Assembly (NCBI GenBank): GCA_046732855.1 | Contig: JBKPNX010000277.1 | Coordinates: forward strand, 1 to 33,525 | Source: JBKPNX01 sp046732855 | Lineage (GTDB): Bacteria; Pseudomonadota; Alphaproteobacteria; Geminicoccales; Geminicoccaceae | DNA: 33,525 bases | Reading direction: 5' to 3' | Shown here: in pieces, positions 1-7,648 of the stretch | How positions within the stretch are numbered: position 1 is the first letter of the stretch | How the letters are laid out: every line of letters starts with the position of its first letter | Notes under the pieces: generated by a model | Database searches by the model: none | What the model was told of the DNA's origin: nothing | Seen by the model: the letters and a program-made list of their open reading frames with translations, nothing else | Program-made: the position numbers and the translations under genes

Positions 1-53
1 AGATCTACACAACTCACGTTTCGTCGGCAGCGTCAGATGTGTATAAGAGACAG
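1..53. other. Illumina Nextera P5 adapter remnant (artefact)
   Basis: Positions 1-10 match the 3' end of the P5 flow-cell oligo, 11-20 (AACTCACGTT) sit where the i5 index belongs, 21-34 (TCGTCGGCAGCGTC) are the Nextera read-1 tail, and 35-53 (AGATGTGTATAAGAGACAG) are the Tn5 mosaic end. The order is exact, so this is library adapter left on a contig end. Genuine sequence begins at 54. Translations through it give the well-known artefact peptides MCIRDS, MYKRQ and SLIHI, so any protein prediction crossing 53/54 is false at that end. Confidence 0.98.
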
Positions 54-1575
54 CCTGCGGCGTGGCCTGCTGTGCGCGCGGCGAGGCGGCCGCCTGAATC
101 GCCGCCGGCGACGGTGTCTTGCGCCGGGCCGTCGCGCTCGCTGCGTTTGGCCGCGTGCCCTGCGCGCGCTGAGCCAGCTGCGCCTGGGCATTCTCGGCGT
201 GGCTGCGGCGCATCTGCTCCTGCTGCACACGCGCATTCTGCCGCTGCTCAGCGGACTGCTGGCGGTCCTCGGCACGAGCCTGGCCGCGGTCCGCCTGGGC
301 CTGCTGACGGTCCTCCCGGGCTTGGTTGGCGAAATTCTGCCGATCCTCGCGCGCGCTGCTGGCGTAGTCCTGACGCTCGCGGCGTGCGTTGTCGCGGTCG
401 TCGTCGATCTCGTCGACCAGGTCCTCGAGGTCATCCTCGTCGAGGTCGCTGTGCCAGCCATCATAATCATCGTCGTCGTCGCCGATGGCGTAGCCGAGGA
501 TTCCACCGACCAGCGCCCCGCCCGCCAACGCGCCCACGGTCGGCCAGACCGAGCTGGTGGTAGTCGTGGCGGCCGGATAGACCACCGGGGCGGCATAGGT
601 CACGGGCGCAGGGTAGGTTGCCGGAACGACCGCCGCGGGCGCTGGTTCAGCTGCCGGCGGGGGTGGCGTGGCCTCCTCAGGGGGCGGTGCGGCCTCCTCG
701 GGCGGAGCCTGCAGGGCCGTCGCTTGCTCCGGTTCCGGTTGCGTCGGCGCCGTGGCAGCGGCCGGTTCCGATGGCGCCGCGGTCGCGGTCTCCTCGGCGG
801 GCGCCGCGGTCGCGGTCTCCTCGGCGGGCGCCGCGGTGTCCTCGGTTACGGTCTCCTCGGTGGGCGGCGCGGTGGCCTCGATCGGCGGCGGGCCTGACTC
901 GACCGCTGCAGCGGTCGTCGCCTCGGCCGAATGAGCCGCCTCGACGGCGTCGATCAGTGCCTGAGGATCATAGATCGGCACGAAGATGTTGTTCGGATCG
1001 ACTGGCGTGATCCGGATAATCTCGCTGTCGACCTCGACCGTCTGCTTGTCGTCGCTCTTCAGCACGCCGCCGGCATAGAATAACGACCGCACCTGCTGGA
1101 TCGAGTCCTGGACATCAGGCAGCCGGTCCAAAACCGCATCGCCAACGGTCTCGACCCAGTCCAGATGGTCGTTCATCCCCTTGAGCACGGTCGGGAAGGC
1201 GAGCAGCCCGAGTACGGCCGGGTCCCATTCCGGATCAGGCGTCAGCGTCGAATCTTTGGCGTAGTCGTCGAGGAACCGCGACGCCATGACGACGTCGAGC
1301 GGCACCACGCTCGCCTGCAGCACCGCCGCCAGGAGCGGATCGGGGAACAGGGCCACGGGCGCCATCAGCGTGTCGAGATCGGGCTGGTCCGCCTCGCTCG
1401 TGGGCGCCGGGGCTTCCGCCTGGCCGACGTCGCCCGTGGGCGCCTGGGCCTGCGGCTGGGAGGTCTCGCTCGCGGGCTCTTGGGCCGCTGCCGGTCCGCA
1501 CGCGGCAACGCGCAGCAACGCGACGACAAAGCACGACGCGAGCAGCCCCACCGCCGCACGAATTTTGTCTGTCAC
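54..1575 (-). CDS. DUF3300 family exported protein (C-terminus missing)
   Basis: At least 507 residues are read in one open frame, with the C-terminus lost at the adapter junction. The GTG start at 1575 is chosen because it is followed directly by a signal-like segment (residues 5-31). This contains VAAC, a possible lipobox with Cys26, and an AAAQ site that could instead be a signal peptidase I cut. Residues about 66-190 are the DUF3300 domain: the LMAPVALFPDPLLAAVLQAS and DPEWDPAVLGLLAFP stretches are characteristic. It is followed by a Pro/Ala/Glu-rich linker with tandem repeats, a Gly/Ala hydrophobic segment (GALAGGALVGGILGYAIG), a run of five Asp, and a long Gln/Arg/Glu-rich tail. The architecture is typical of the family, whose role is unknown. 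It is probably envelope-located. Extra internal stretches are low complexity and should not be over-interpreted. Confidence 0.85.
774..860 (-). repeat. 27-bp in-frame tandem repeat in the DUF3300 linker
   Basis: Two perfect 27-bp copies (774-800 and 801-827) are followed by a diverged third copy from 828. The period is nine codons and encodes AAPAEETAT repeats in the Pro/Ala/Glu linker of the DUF3300 protein. The exact identity of adjacent copies suggests recent slippage, and copy number may vary between strains. Confidence 0.85.
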
Positions 1576-1728
1576 CGTACGCGCCCCCCAGAAAGGCAGC
1601 CAAGTTCCGATCAGCCTCCGACCTCACCCCGGGGCGCAGCCGATTAAGGTCGAGCAGCCTCACCGCGCGTCACCCCGAACAAGTTTAACTCGCACCTAGG
1701 CCGATTGTCATCTCGGCGCCCGCGGCGC

Positions 1729-1983
1729 CTAGCGGGGTCGGCGCGCTTTCTGTGTGAGCACCTCCAGAATCTCTACTTCGAGCTCGGCCAGAGAGTCGCG
1801 CAGCTCGGCGATTCGCGCCGCACGCTTCGGGTCGGTCGCGCGCTCCCATCGCCGGAGAGCTTCAACTCCGACAGCGTAGTCCTCGCACATCGTACGGAAG
1901 CTCTCGTTCGTTCGGACCAAGCGCTCGATCGCCAGCTCGTGCTCCGGAAAGCGCTTGATGACGGGTGTCGCTGGCCTGGCCAT
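1729..1983 (-). CDS. Small coiled-coil conserved hypothetical protein
   Basis: The 84-residue product starts MARPATPVIKRF and carries ERLVRTNESFRTMCEDY and ALRRWE motifs, then a heptad-rich helix (RIAELRDSLAELEVEILEVL) ending in a basic tail. Small cytosolic proteins of this pattern are common in proteobacteria but have no assigned function that I know. The ATG at 1983 is preferred over an upstream GTG at 2016 because GGAG lies 5 nt before it. A GGCGCC/GGCGCC hairpin (1715-1729) overlaps the stop codon but has no T-tract, so termination there is doubtful. Confidence 0.6.
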   Translation of the reverse strand: MARPATPVIKRFPEHELAIERLVRTNESFRTMCEDYAVGVEALRRWERATDPKRAARIAELRDSLAELEVEILEVLTQKARRPR

Positions 1984-2197
1984 CGGCTCCGACCCGATCT
2001 CCTCGGCAGCGAACACACGCTTGATCGGTCAATCCGAATGACACGCCGAAGTTGCGTCGGTGTGATGAGACGGCGAATGCCCGCGGCCGTTGCACGGCGC
2101 CCACGCAGGAGTCAGACCGGCGCGCGCCGCGATGAGCACAGCATCGCAGCGGCGCACCGGTCCACGATCGTTCCCCCCTGCGGGCAGCGCCCGGAGG

Positions 2198-2443
2198 CTA
2201 TTTGGTCATGCTCTGCTGGAACATCCGGTTAGCTCTGGTCTGGGCCTCCTGGCAGGTGGCGGTGCACTGATTGGCGGCCGCCTCCATCTGGCTGGCTCTA
2301 GCGTCTGCGGCGTCAACCCTGCTCTCCAGTGCTCCCACCCGGTCGTCGAGGTTCGAGAGCTCGTCCGGTGACGTGCAGGCGCTGAGCATGAGCAGCGCGG
2401 CGCCCACGGTCAGGCCGGCCGCAATGGTTCGCGTCTTCGACAT
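2198..2443 (-). CDS. Lpp-like small outer-membrane lipoprotein (alanine-zipper type)
   Basis: The 81-residue protein has a classic lipoprotein signal with lipobox LSAC (Cys23), then a short helical heptad repeat (DDRVGALESRVDAADARA) of the kind seen in murein lipoprotein Lpp and OprI. It ends in Lys81, the residue that Lpp uses for covalent attachment to peptidoglycan. Whether that attachment occurs here is inference. Two extra cysteines (C60, C64) are unusual for Lpp. The start is firm: AAGGAG lies 7 nt upstream of the ATG. It is monocistronic by spacing. Confidence 0.75.
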   Translation of the reverse strand: MSKTRTIAAGLTVGAALLMLSACTSPDELSNLDDRVGALESRVDAADARASQMEAAANQCTATCQEAQTRANRMFQQSMTK

Positions 2444-2922
2444 TGAGATCCTCCTTCTCGGCGTCTCGATCGGATCGGCGCAGTGCTCCCGCGGCGAACG
2501 ATGACTTCCCAGTTCCGAACAGATCGAACCACCTGGGTTGCGTGTGGACGCACTTCTCCAACGTCCCCTCGGTGAGCGTCCGCGGGTTTACTCGTCATGC
2601 GCGAGGCAATTTGGCAAGTATGCTACTGTAAGCTTACACCGTCGTGTGGGCCCCGCGTGCCCAGGTCGAGCGGCGCGCCCCTAGGATGTGTGGCCGGAGG
2701 TCGGAGCGGGCTGCACGGCGAAGCTTCCATCCCGGTCTGCCCCCGCCCAGCGTAAACGGCTTTGCCGCAGGGGGACGCTATGTCTTGACATCAACCAAAA
2801 GAAGCACCATGCCGGCTGCAATACAGTCCGAGCGGATTGCAAGGCTCAGTTGATGTTCGTGCACCGGGGGCGGTGATTTTGGGAAGCATGAGTTGCCGCC
2901 GGGCTTCCCAGGAGGACGCTGA
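2444..2922. other. Intergenic region, divergent promoters expected
   Basis: This 479-nt stretch separates the minus-strand lipoprotein gene from the plus-strand TolB-N-type gene, so both promoters should lie here. A consensus-like TTGACA (2785-2790) points toward the plus-strand gene, but the segment 17 nt later (CATGCC) is a poor -10. A 12-bp palindrome lies at 2627-2638. No coding pattern is visible. Confidence 0.5.
2627..2638. promoter_or_regulatory. Perfect 12-bp palindrome, possible operator
   Basis: TGTAAGCTTACA reads identically on both strands and lies in a locally AT-richer patch between two divergent genes, about 185 bp upstream of the lipoprotein start. Dyads of this form are typical of dimeric repressor sites. 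No regulator can be assigned. Confidence 0.35.
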
Positions 2923-3873
2923 TTGTTCAATGCTGACAGTGGCGAGGCGGGCGACGGCGTTCCTCAGCCGTCGGTGGACGCCGTGCGGGCGGAGCTGGAG
3001 CGCCTGCTCGCGAGCGCCGAGTTTGTCGCTTCCGACCGACTGAAGGAATTTCTTCGCTTCGTGGTGGAGCACCGCCTTGCAGGGCGAGCCGACAGTTTGA
3101 AGGCGTACACCATCGCACTCGAGGTGTTTGGCCGCGACTCGACGTTCGATCCCCAGACCGATCCGGTGGTGCGCATGGAGGCGAGCAAGCTGCGCCGCCG
3201 ACTGGAGCGCTATTATCTGGGCGCCGGCCGCGCCGACCCGGTGCGGATCGACGTTCCGAAGGGCGGCTATGCGCCGACCTTCAGCTATCATGCCGCTACT
3301 GGAGCTGGGCGCATCGACACGCTCCCGGCCGCGCCCACTCGCCGGCGCGGACCGCCATACCGATGGTTGGGGCTGGGCGCGCTCGTGCTGGCGGGCGTGC
3401 TCCTTCTCCTGGCACTGCGGTCCGAAGGCCCAACGGTCGGAGCCCAGCAGGCACCAGCGCCGCTGCAGGAGCGGCGGCCCGCGATCGCCGTCATGCCGTT
3501 GCGAGATCTCTCGGAGGGAAATGCCGTTGAGGGGTTCGCCGGCGGGCTGACCGATGAGCTGGCTTCCTATCTGATGCGCGCCGGCGAGTTCCGCTTGTAC
3601 TCGATCGACGGCCGCGCGGTGAAGGGGCCGAATGCCGGGCCCGTCGCGTTGAGCGAGCGCCTGGACGTCGGCTACGTGGTCAAGGGCAGCGTGCGCGGTC
3701 GACCTGATCGGGTCCGCCTCATCGTGCATCTGATCGACGCGCAAACCGGCCAGTTCGTCTGGACCGACACCTACGATCGCGCGCTCACGCCCGAAAACGT
3801 GCTCGCCGTTCAGGAGCAGCTCGCCGCCGACGTGGCCCGCCAACTGGCCATCCACGCGGCGGTTTCCAGGTAA
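2923..3873 (+). CDS. Membrane-anchored protein with TolB-N/FlgO-like periplasmic domain
   Basis: The 316-residue protein has an N-terminal cytosolic domain (about 20-120) with FVASDRLKEFLRFVVEH, KAYTIALEVFGRD and FDPQTDPVVRMEASKLRRRL, a pattern often found fused to cyclase or TPR proteins. A single membrane helix follows (149-165). The C-terminal domain (about 185-300) reads IAVMPLRDLSEGN, GLTDELASYL, GYVVKGSVR and LIDAQTGQFVWTDTYDR, as in the TolB-amino-terminal-like family. It starts with TTG: a perfect AGGAGG (2910-2915) lies 7 nt before it and no ATG fits. Its C-terminal domain resembles the middle of the cyclase at 27484-29259. Function is unknown, and a sensory or transcription-linked role is inference. 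Confidence 0.75.
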   Translation: MFNADSGEAGDGVPQPSVDAVRAELERLLASAEFVASDRLKEFLRFVVEHRLAGRADSLKAYTIALEVFGRDSTFDPQTDPVVRMEASKLRRRLERYYLGAGRADPVRIDVPKGGYAPTFSYHAATGAGRIDTLPAAPTRRRGPPYRWLGLGALVLAGVLLLLALRSEGPTVGAQQAPAPLQERRPAIAVMPLRDLSEGNAVEGFAGGLTDELASYLMRAGEFRLYSIDGRAVKGPNAGPVALSERLDVGYVVKGSVRGRPDRVRLIVHLIDAQTGQFVWTDTYDRALTPENVLAVQEQLAADVARQLAIHAAVSR

Positions 3874-3918
3874 TGAACGCCGCTTCGCTGCGCCTCTGGG
3901 CTCCGGACCGGAAAAGGA

Positions 3919-4644
3919 CTACTGGCGATCGGCCGCGGGAGCAGAGCCCGGGTTCGTCGATGCCGTCCCGACGCAGTTCGATGGCGACTTCAGGGGCGCG
4001 ACCTGGTCGCGCAGGTAAATGATTTCGGACCCGAGACGCCGGAACGCGACCTTCGCGATGCGCCCCGACCGGTCGAACCAGAGGTCGCGCTCCTCGTCGC
4101 CCGCCATGCGATAGCGGTCGACATCGAGCTCCTGGCCGTCCACCGTGATCTTCTCGCGGTCGACGAATTCGAACGAGGCCTTAATGACCTTGTCCTCGAC
4201 CACCGAGAAGAAGTCCTCGTGGTTGACCACGTCCTTGTTCCAGAAGGCCAGGGCCTGTTTGGAATCGTCGAACTGGTCGATCCGGCCGTTGACCGTGCGT
4301 GTGTACCCGTCGGCATTGCGTCGTACGGCGATGTCGAGCTTCTCGCCGTTATCGTTGGTCGTGCCGTCGATCCGGAGCGCCCGACCATCCTCCCATACCT
4401 CGGTACCCTCGTGCTCGAACCGGTAGATGGGGATCATGGCCAGGCGCACCTCGATCTCGGTGGCCTCGCGGATCTCGACGCGATCACCCTGACGATCGAA
4501 CACGATGCAATGGTGACCGACCGGGCTGCCGTCCTTCAGCACGGTGAACGTGTATTCGCCGGCATCGCCGGCGACAGCCGAGCCGACGCAAGCGGTCGCG
4601 AGGAGCCCCGCCGCGCCGCGCAATAAGCTGTTCCTGCAAAACAT
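3919..4644 (-). CDS. Exported DUF6134-type protein
   Basis: The 241-residue protein has a signal peptide ending around AVAGDA (residues 20-26). The mature part is beta-rich with FTVLKDGSPVGHHCIVF, YRFEHEGTEVWEDGRAL and TNDNGEKLDI, matching what I recall of DUF6134. These are periplasmic proteins of unknown function that resemble the lipocalin-like ligand-binding group. The start has GAGG 4 nt upstream. The gene is convergent with the preceding gene, which ends 45 nt away, and is probably a single-gene unit. The family name is from memory and moderately secure. Confidence 0.7.
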   Translation of the reverse strand: MFCRNSLLRGAAGLLATACVGSAVAGDAGEYTFTVLKDGSPVGHHCIVFDRQGDRVEIREATEIEVRLAMIPIYRFEHEGTEVWEDGRALRIDGTTNDNGEKLDIAVRRNADGYTRTVNGRIDQFDDSKQALAFWNKDVVNHEDFFSVVEDKVIKASFEFVDREKITVDGQELDVDRYRMAGDEERDLWFDRSGRIAKVAFRRLGSEIIYLRDQVAPLKSPSNCVGTASTNPGSAPAADRQ

Positions 4645-5070
4645 CGTGCCTCGCGTGGCTGTCAGTCGGATCGCTGATCCGCCAGCAGACTACGTGAAAC
4701 GGCGCCTGTGGCAACCCGCGTCGGGCAGCGAAATCCCAAAATCGGCCAATCGCGACGCGACCGCCGCGCCCGGCAAGGCGCCGTGGGCTCCGCGCGGCCG
4801 AGGGCGGTGGCGAGCTCTGGAACCGGTATCATTGCCTGACCACCGCGGCGGATCACTGCGCGCAAGGATCGAGATCGGCGCCATTACCAGAGCGCGCCGC
4901 CTGCGCCAGCCGATGCCGGACCATTCCGGCCCGCACACCCGGTCCCTTCGGCTCGGCCGACGTTGGTGCCACGGACGGCCCTGCGGGCTAGCTCTCTTGA
5001 CAGCCCTTGTGCAGCGCCACATTTTCCGGCCATCCAGCGATCCGCAACCCAAGCCCCAGACGGAGCCGCA
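4645..5070. other. Intergenic region between DUF6134-type gene and thrS
   Basis: The 426-nt region holds the divergent promoters for the exported protein and for thrS. Frames that remain open across it lack coding signatures. I see no T-box, which would be unexpected in this group, and no clear thrS-operator mimic of tRNA-Thr. The only promoter-like element I can support is at 4997-5025. Confidence 0.5.
4997..5025 (+). promoter_or_regulatory. Candidate sigma-70 promoter for thrS
   Basis: A perfect -35 TTGACA (4997-5002), a 17-bp spacer and CATTTT (5020-5025, three of six matches to the -10 consensus) lie 46 bp before the thrS ATG, giving a short leader. The -35 match and spacing are good and the -10 is weak. 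Confidence 0.4.
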
Positions 5071-7023
5071 ATGACAGCCGCTGTGACCGAGCCAGTGGGC
5101 AGCGATCAGGCGGTGACGATCACGTTGCCGGACGGCAGCCGGCGGACGTTTGCGCGCGGCGTGACCGGGCACGAGGCCGCGGCCGCGATCGGCCCCGGTC
5201 TGGCGCGCTCCGCGATCGCGGTACTGATCGACGGCGAGTGCCGGGATCTGGCGCGGCCGCTGCCCGATCGTGCTGCGGTGCGCTTCATCCGCGCCGAGGA
5301 GGAGGCGGCCCTGCCGATCCTGCGCCACGATTGCGCCCACGTCATGGCCGAGGCGGTCCAGGATTTGTACCCGGGCACTCAGGTGACCATCGGCCCCGCG
5401 GTCGAGGACGGGTTCTACTACGACTTCGCGCGCAATGAGCCGTTCCATCCCGAGGACTTGGCGCGGATCGAGGCGCGCATGGCCGAGATCGTGGCGGCCA
5501 ACAAGCCGTTTCGTCGGGAGGTGGTGAGCCGCGAGGAAGCGCGGCGCCGGTTCGAGCAGTTGGGCGAGCACTACAAGGTCGAGCTGCTCGACGATATTCC
5601 TGCGGGCGATCCGATCACCCTCTACCATCAAGGCGACTGGTTCGATCTGTGCCGCGGACCGCACGGCCCGTCCACGGGGCGGGTCGGCGCATTCAAGTTG
5701 CTCAAGGTGGCTGGCGCCTACTGGCGGGGCGACAGCCGCAACGCCATGCTGCAGCGCATCTACGGCACCGCCTGGCCCGACCGAAAGCAGCTCGAAGCGT
5801 ATCTTCACAGTCTGGAGGAGGCCGAGCGCCGGGACCATCGGCGGCTCGGCAAGACGCTCAATCTGTTTCATTTCCAGGAGGAGGCGGCGGGCGCGGCGTT
5901 CTGGCATCCCAAGGGTTGGGTGCTGTACCGCGAGATCGAGGCATACATGCGGCGCCGCCTCGAGGCCGCCGGCTACGACGAGGTCAGGACCCCGCAGCTG
6001 CTCGACCGATCGTTGTGGGAGGCATCCGGCCACTGGGACAAGTTCGGCGAGCACATGTTCACGCTCGAGGCCGAGCACAAGACGCTCGCGCTCAAGCCGA
6101 TGAACTGCCCGGCGCACGTGCAGATCTTCAACCAGCGCCTGCACAGCTACCGCGATCTGCCCCTGCGCATGGCCGAGTTCGGCGCGTGCCACCGCAACGA
6201 GCCGTCGGGCGCTCTGCACGGCCTGATGCGCGTGCGCGCGTTCACCCAGGACGACGCCCACATCTTCTGCACCCCCGAGCAGATCAGCGAGGAGACGATC
6301 GGCGTCTGCGATCTGCTCAAGACGATCTATCGCGATTTCGGCTTCGACGACTTCTTCGTCCGCTTCGCCGACCGGCCGCCGCTGCGCGCCGGCAGCGACG
6401 AGATCTGGGATCGCGCCGAGCAGGCGCTGATGGCAGCCACCACGGCTGCCGGGCTCGACACTCAGCTCAATCCCGGCGACGGCGCCTTCTACGGGCCCAA
6501 GCTCGAGTTCATCCTGCGCGACGCCATCGGCCGGGAATGGCAGTGCGGCACCCATCAGGTCGATTTCGTGCTGCCCGAGCGCCTGAACGCGAGCTACATC
6601 GGCGAGGATGGCCAGAAGCACCGGCCGGTGATGCTGCACCGCGCAATCCTCGGCTCGATGGAGCGGTTCATCGGCATCCTGATCGAGCAGCACGCCGGCA
6701 GCCTGCCATTATGGCTCGCGCCGGTGCAGGCGGTGGTCGCGACCATCACCAACGACAGCGACGACTATGCGCGCGAGGTCGGCGCGGCGCTGGCCGCCGC
6801 CGGGATCCGCCACGAGCTCGATCTCGGGAGCGACAAGATCGGCTACAAGGTGCGCGAGCACGCGCTCGCCAAGGTGCCGCTGATCCTGGCGGTGGGGCGG
6901 CGCGAAGCCGAGCAGCGCACGGTGTCGGTGCGCCGGCGCGGCAGCGAGCGCCAAGAAACCCTTGCCCTCGGTCAAGCGGTGGCGTTATTTGTCGACGAGG
7001 TGCGCCCGCCCGACCTCGCCTGA
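5071..7023 (+). CDS. thrS: Threonine-tRNA ligase
   Basis: The 650-residue enzyme charges tRNA-Thr. It has a TGS domain (about 13-74) and an editing domain with H86/H90 (HDCAH) and D192-x-C194 (DLCRGPH), the residues used to clear Ser-tRNA-Thr. The class II catalytic core has zinc ligands C346 (MNCPAH), H397 (DDAHIFC) and H523 (MLHRAIL). Motif 3 lies at HRAILGSMERFIGIL, and a C-terminal anticodon-binding domain runs from about 545. Length is normal. The ATG at 5071 is chosen over an in-frame start at 4963 because GGAG lies 5 nt upstream and conserved sequence begins only after it. infC follows closely, the order seen in many proteobacteria, and cotranscription is likely. Confidence 0.98.
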   Translation: MTAAVTEPVGSDQAVTITLPDGSRRTFARGVTGHEAAAAIGPGLARSAIAVLIDGECRDLARPLPDRAAVRFIRAEEEAALPILRHDCAHVMAEAVQDLYPGTQVTIGPAVEDGFYYDFARNEPFHPEDLARIEARMAEIVAANKPFRREVVSREEARRRFEQLGEHYKVELLDDIPAGDPITLYHQGDWFDLCRGPHGPSTGRVGAFKLLKVAGAYWRGDSRNAMLQRIYGTAWPDRKQLEAYLHSLEEAERRDHRRLGKTLNLFHFQEEAAGAAFWHPKGWVLYREIEAYMRRRLEAAGYDEVRTPQLLDRSLWEASGHWDKFGEHMFTLEAEHKTLALKPMNCPAHVQIFNQRLHSYRDLPLRMAEFGACHRNEPSGALHGLMRVRAFTQDDAHIFCTPEQISEETIGVCDLLKTIYRDFGFDDFFVRFADRPPLRAGSDEIWDRAEQALMAATTAAGLDTQLNPGDGAFYGPKLEFILRDAIGREWQCGTHQVDFVLPERLNASYIGEDGQKHRPVMLHRAILGSMERFIGILIEQHAGSLPLWLAPVQAVVATITNDSDDYAREVGAALAAAGIRHELDLGSDKIGYKVREHALAKVPLILAVGRREAEQRTVSVRRRGSERQETLALGQAVALFVDEVRPPDLA

Positions 7024-7111
7024 AGGTGATGCAAGTGGCCTCTGGCCGCGACCCTTGGCGGGTGGCGGGGCATCGGCGTTTGTACAGCATGAGGAGGGTA
7101 CCACGGCCGGA

Positions 7112-7630
7112 ATGGCAGGAAGAAGCGACGACTATCGTCTCAATGAAAACATAGAGAGCCAGGAAGTCCGCCTGATCGACGAGAACGGTGAGATGGTGGG
7201 GGTCGTGCCCCTCTCGACGGCATTGGAGCGCGCCCAGGGGGCTGGCTTGGATCTGGTGGAGGTATCGCCTAACGCCGCTCCGCCGGTATGCAAGATTCTC
7301 GATTACGGCAAGTTCAAGTACGAGGCGCAAAAAAAAGCGAGCGCTGCCCGCAGGAAACAGCGGGTGATCGATGTCAAAGAAATCAAGATGCGTCCGAACA
7401 TCGACAGCAACGATTACAACATCAAGATGCGGAAGATTCACGAATTCCTGTCCGATGGCGACAAGGTCAAGGTGACCTTACGCTTTCGCGGGCGCGAGCT
7501 GGCGCACCAGGATCTCGCGATGAGCCTGCTCGAGCGGGTGCGCGACGAGCTGGGCGAGACGGCCAAGGTCGAGCAGTTCCCCAAGATGGAAGGGCGCCAG
7601 ATGGTGATGATCATGGCGCCGCCCAAGTAG
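7112..7630 (+). CDS. infC: Translation initiation factor IF-3
   Basis: It prevents premature 30S-50S joining and monitors the start codon and initiator tRNA. The N-domain (YRLNENI, VRLIDENGEMVGVV, LDLVEVSPNAAPPVCKILDYGKFKYE), the linker (QKKASAARRKQR) and the C-domain (EIKMRPNIDSNDYNIKMRKI, KVTLRFRGRE, KMEGRQMVMIMAPP) are all intact. From ATG 7112 it is 172 residues. That ATG is 14 nt from the strong GAGGAGG (7091-7097), which is too far. An in-frame ACG at 7103 is 5 nt from it. IF-3 genes often use rare start codons for autoregulation (AUU in E. coli), so the true start may be the ACG, adding three residues. The usual partners rpmI-rplT are not downstream. Confidence 0.95.
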   Translation: MAGRSDDYRLNENIESQEVRLIDENGEMVGVVPLSTALERAQGAGLDLVEVSPNAAPPVCKILDYGKFKYEAQKKASAARRKQRVIDVKEIKMRPNIDSNDYNIKMRKIHEFLSDGDKVKVTLRFRGRELAHQDLAMSLLERVRDELGETAKVEQFPKMEGRQMVMIMAPPK

Positions 7631-7648
7631 CCGCCATTCGCCGCACCC

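Noticed and set aside
33..596. Open frames entering the contig end, with peptides such as MCIRDS, MYKRQ and SLIHI
   Set aside because: They begin or end in the Nextera adapter and are shadows of the DUF3300 gene, so they are artefacts.
4690..6693. 667-codon minus-strand open frame opposite thrS
   Set aside because: Antisense to a clear thrS; its His/Arg/Leu-rich translation is the usual high-GC shadow.
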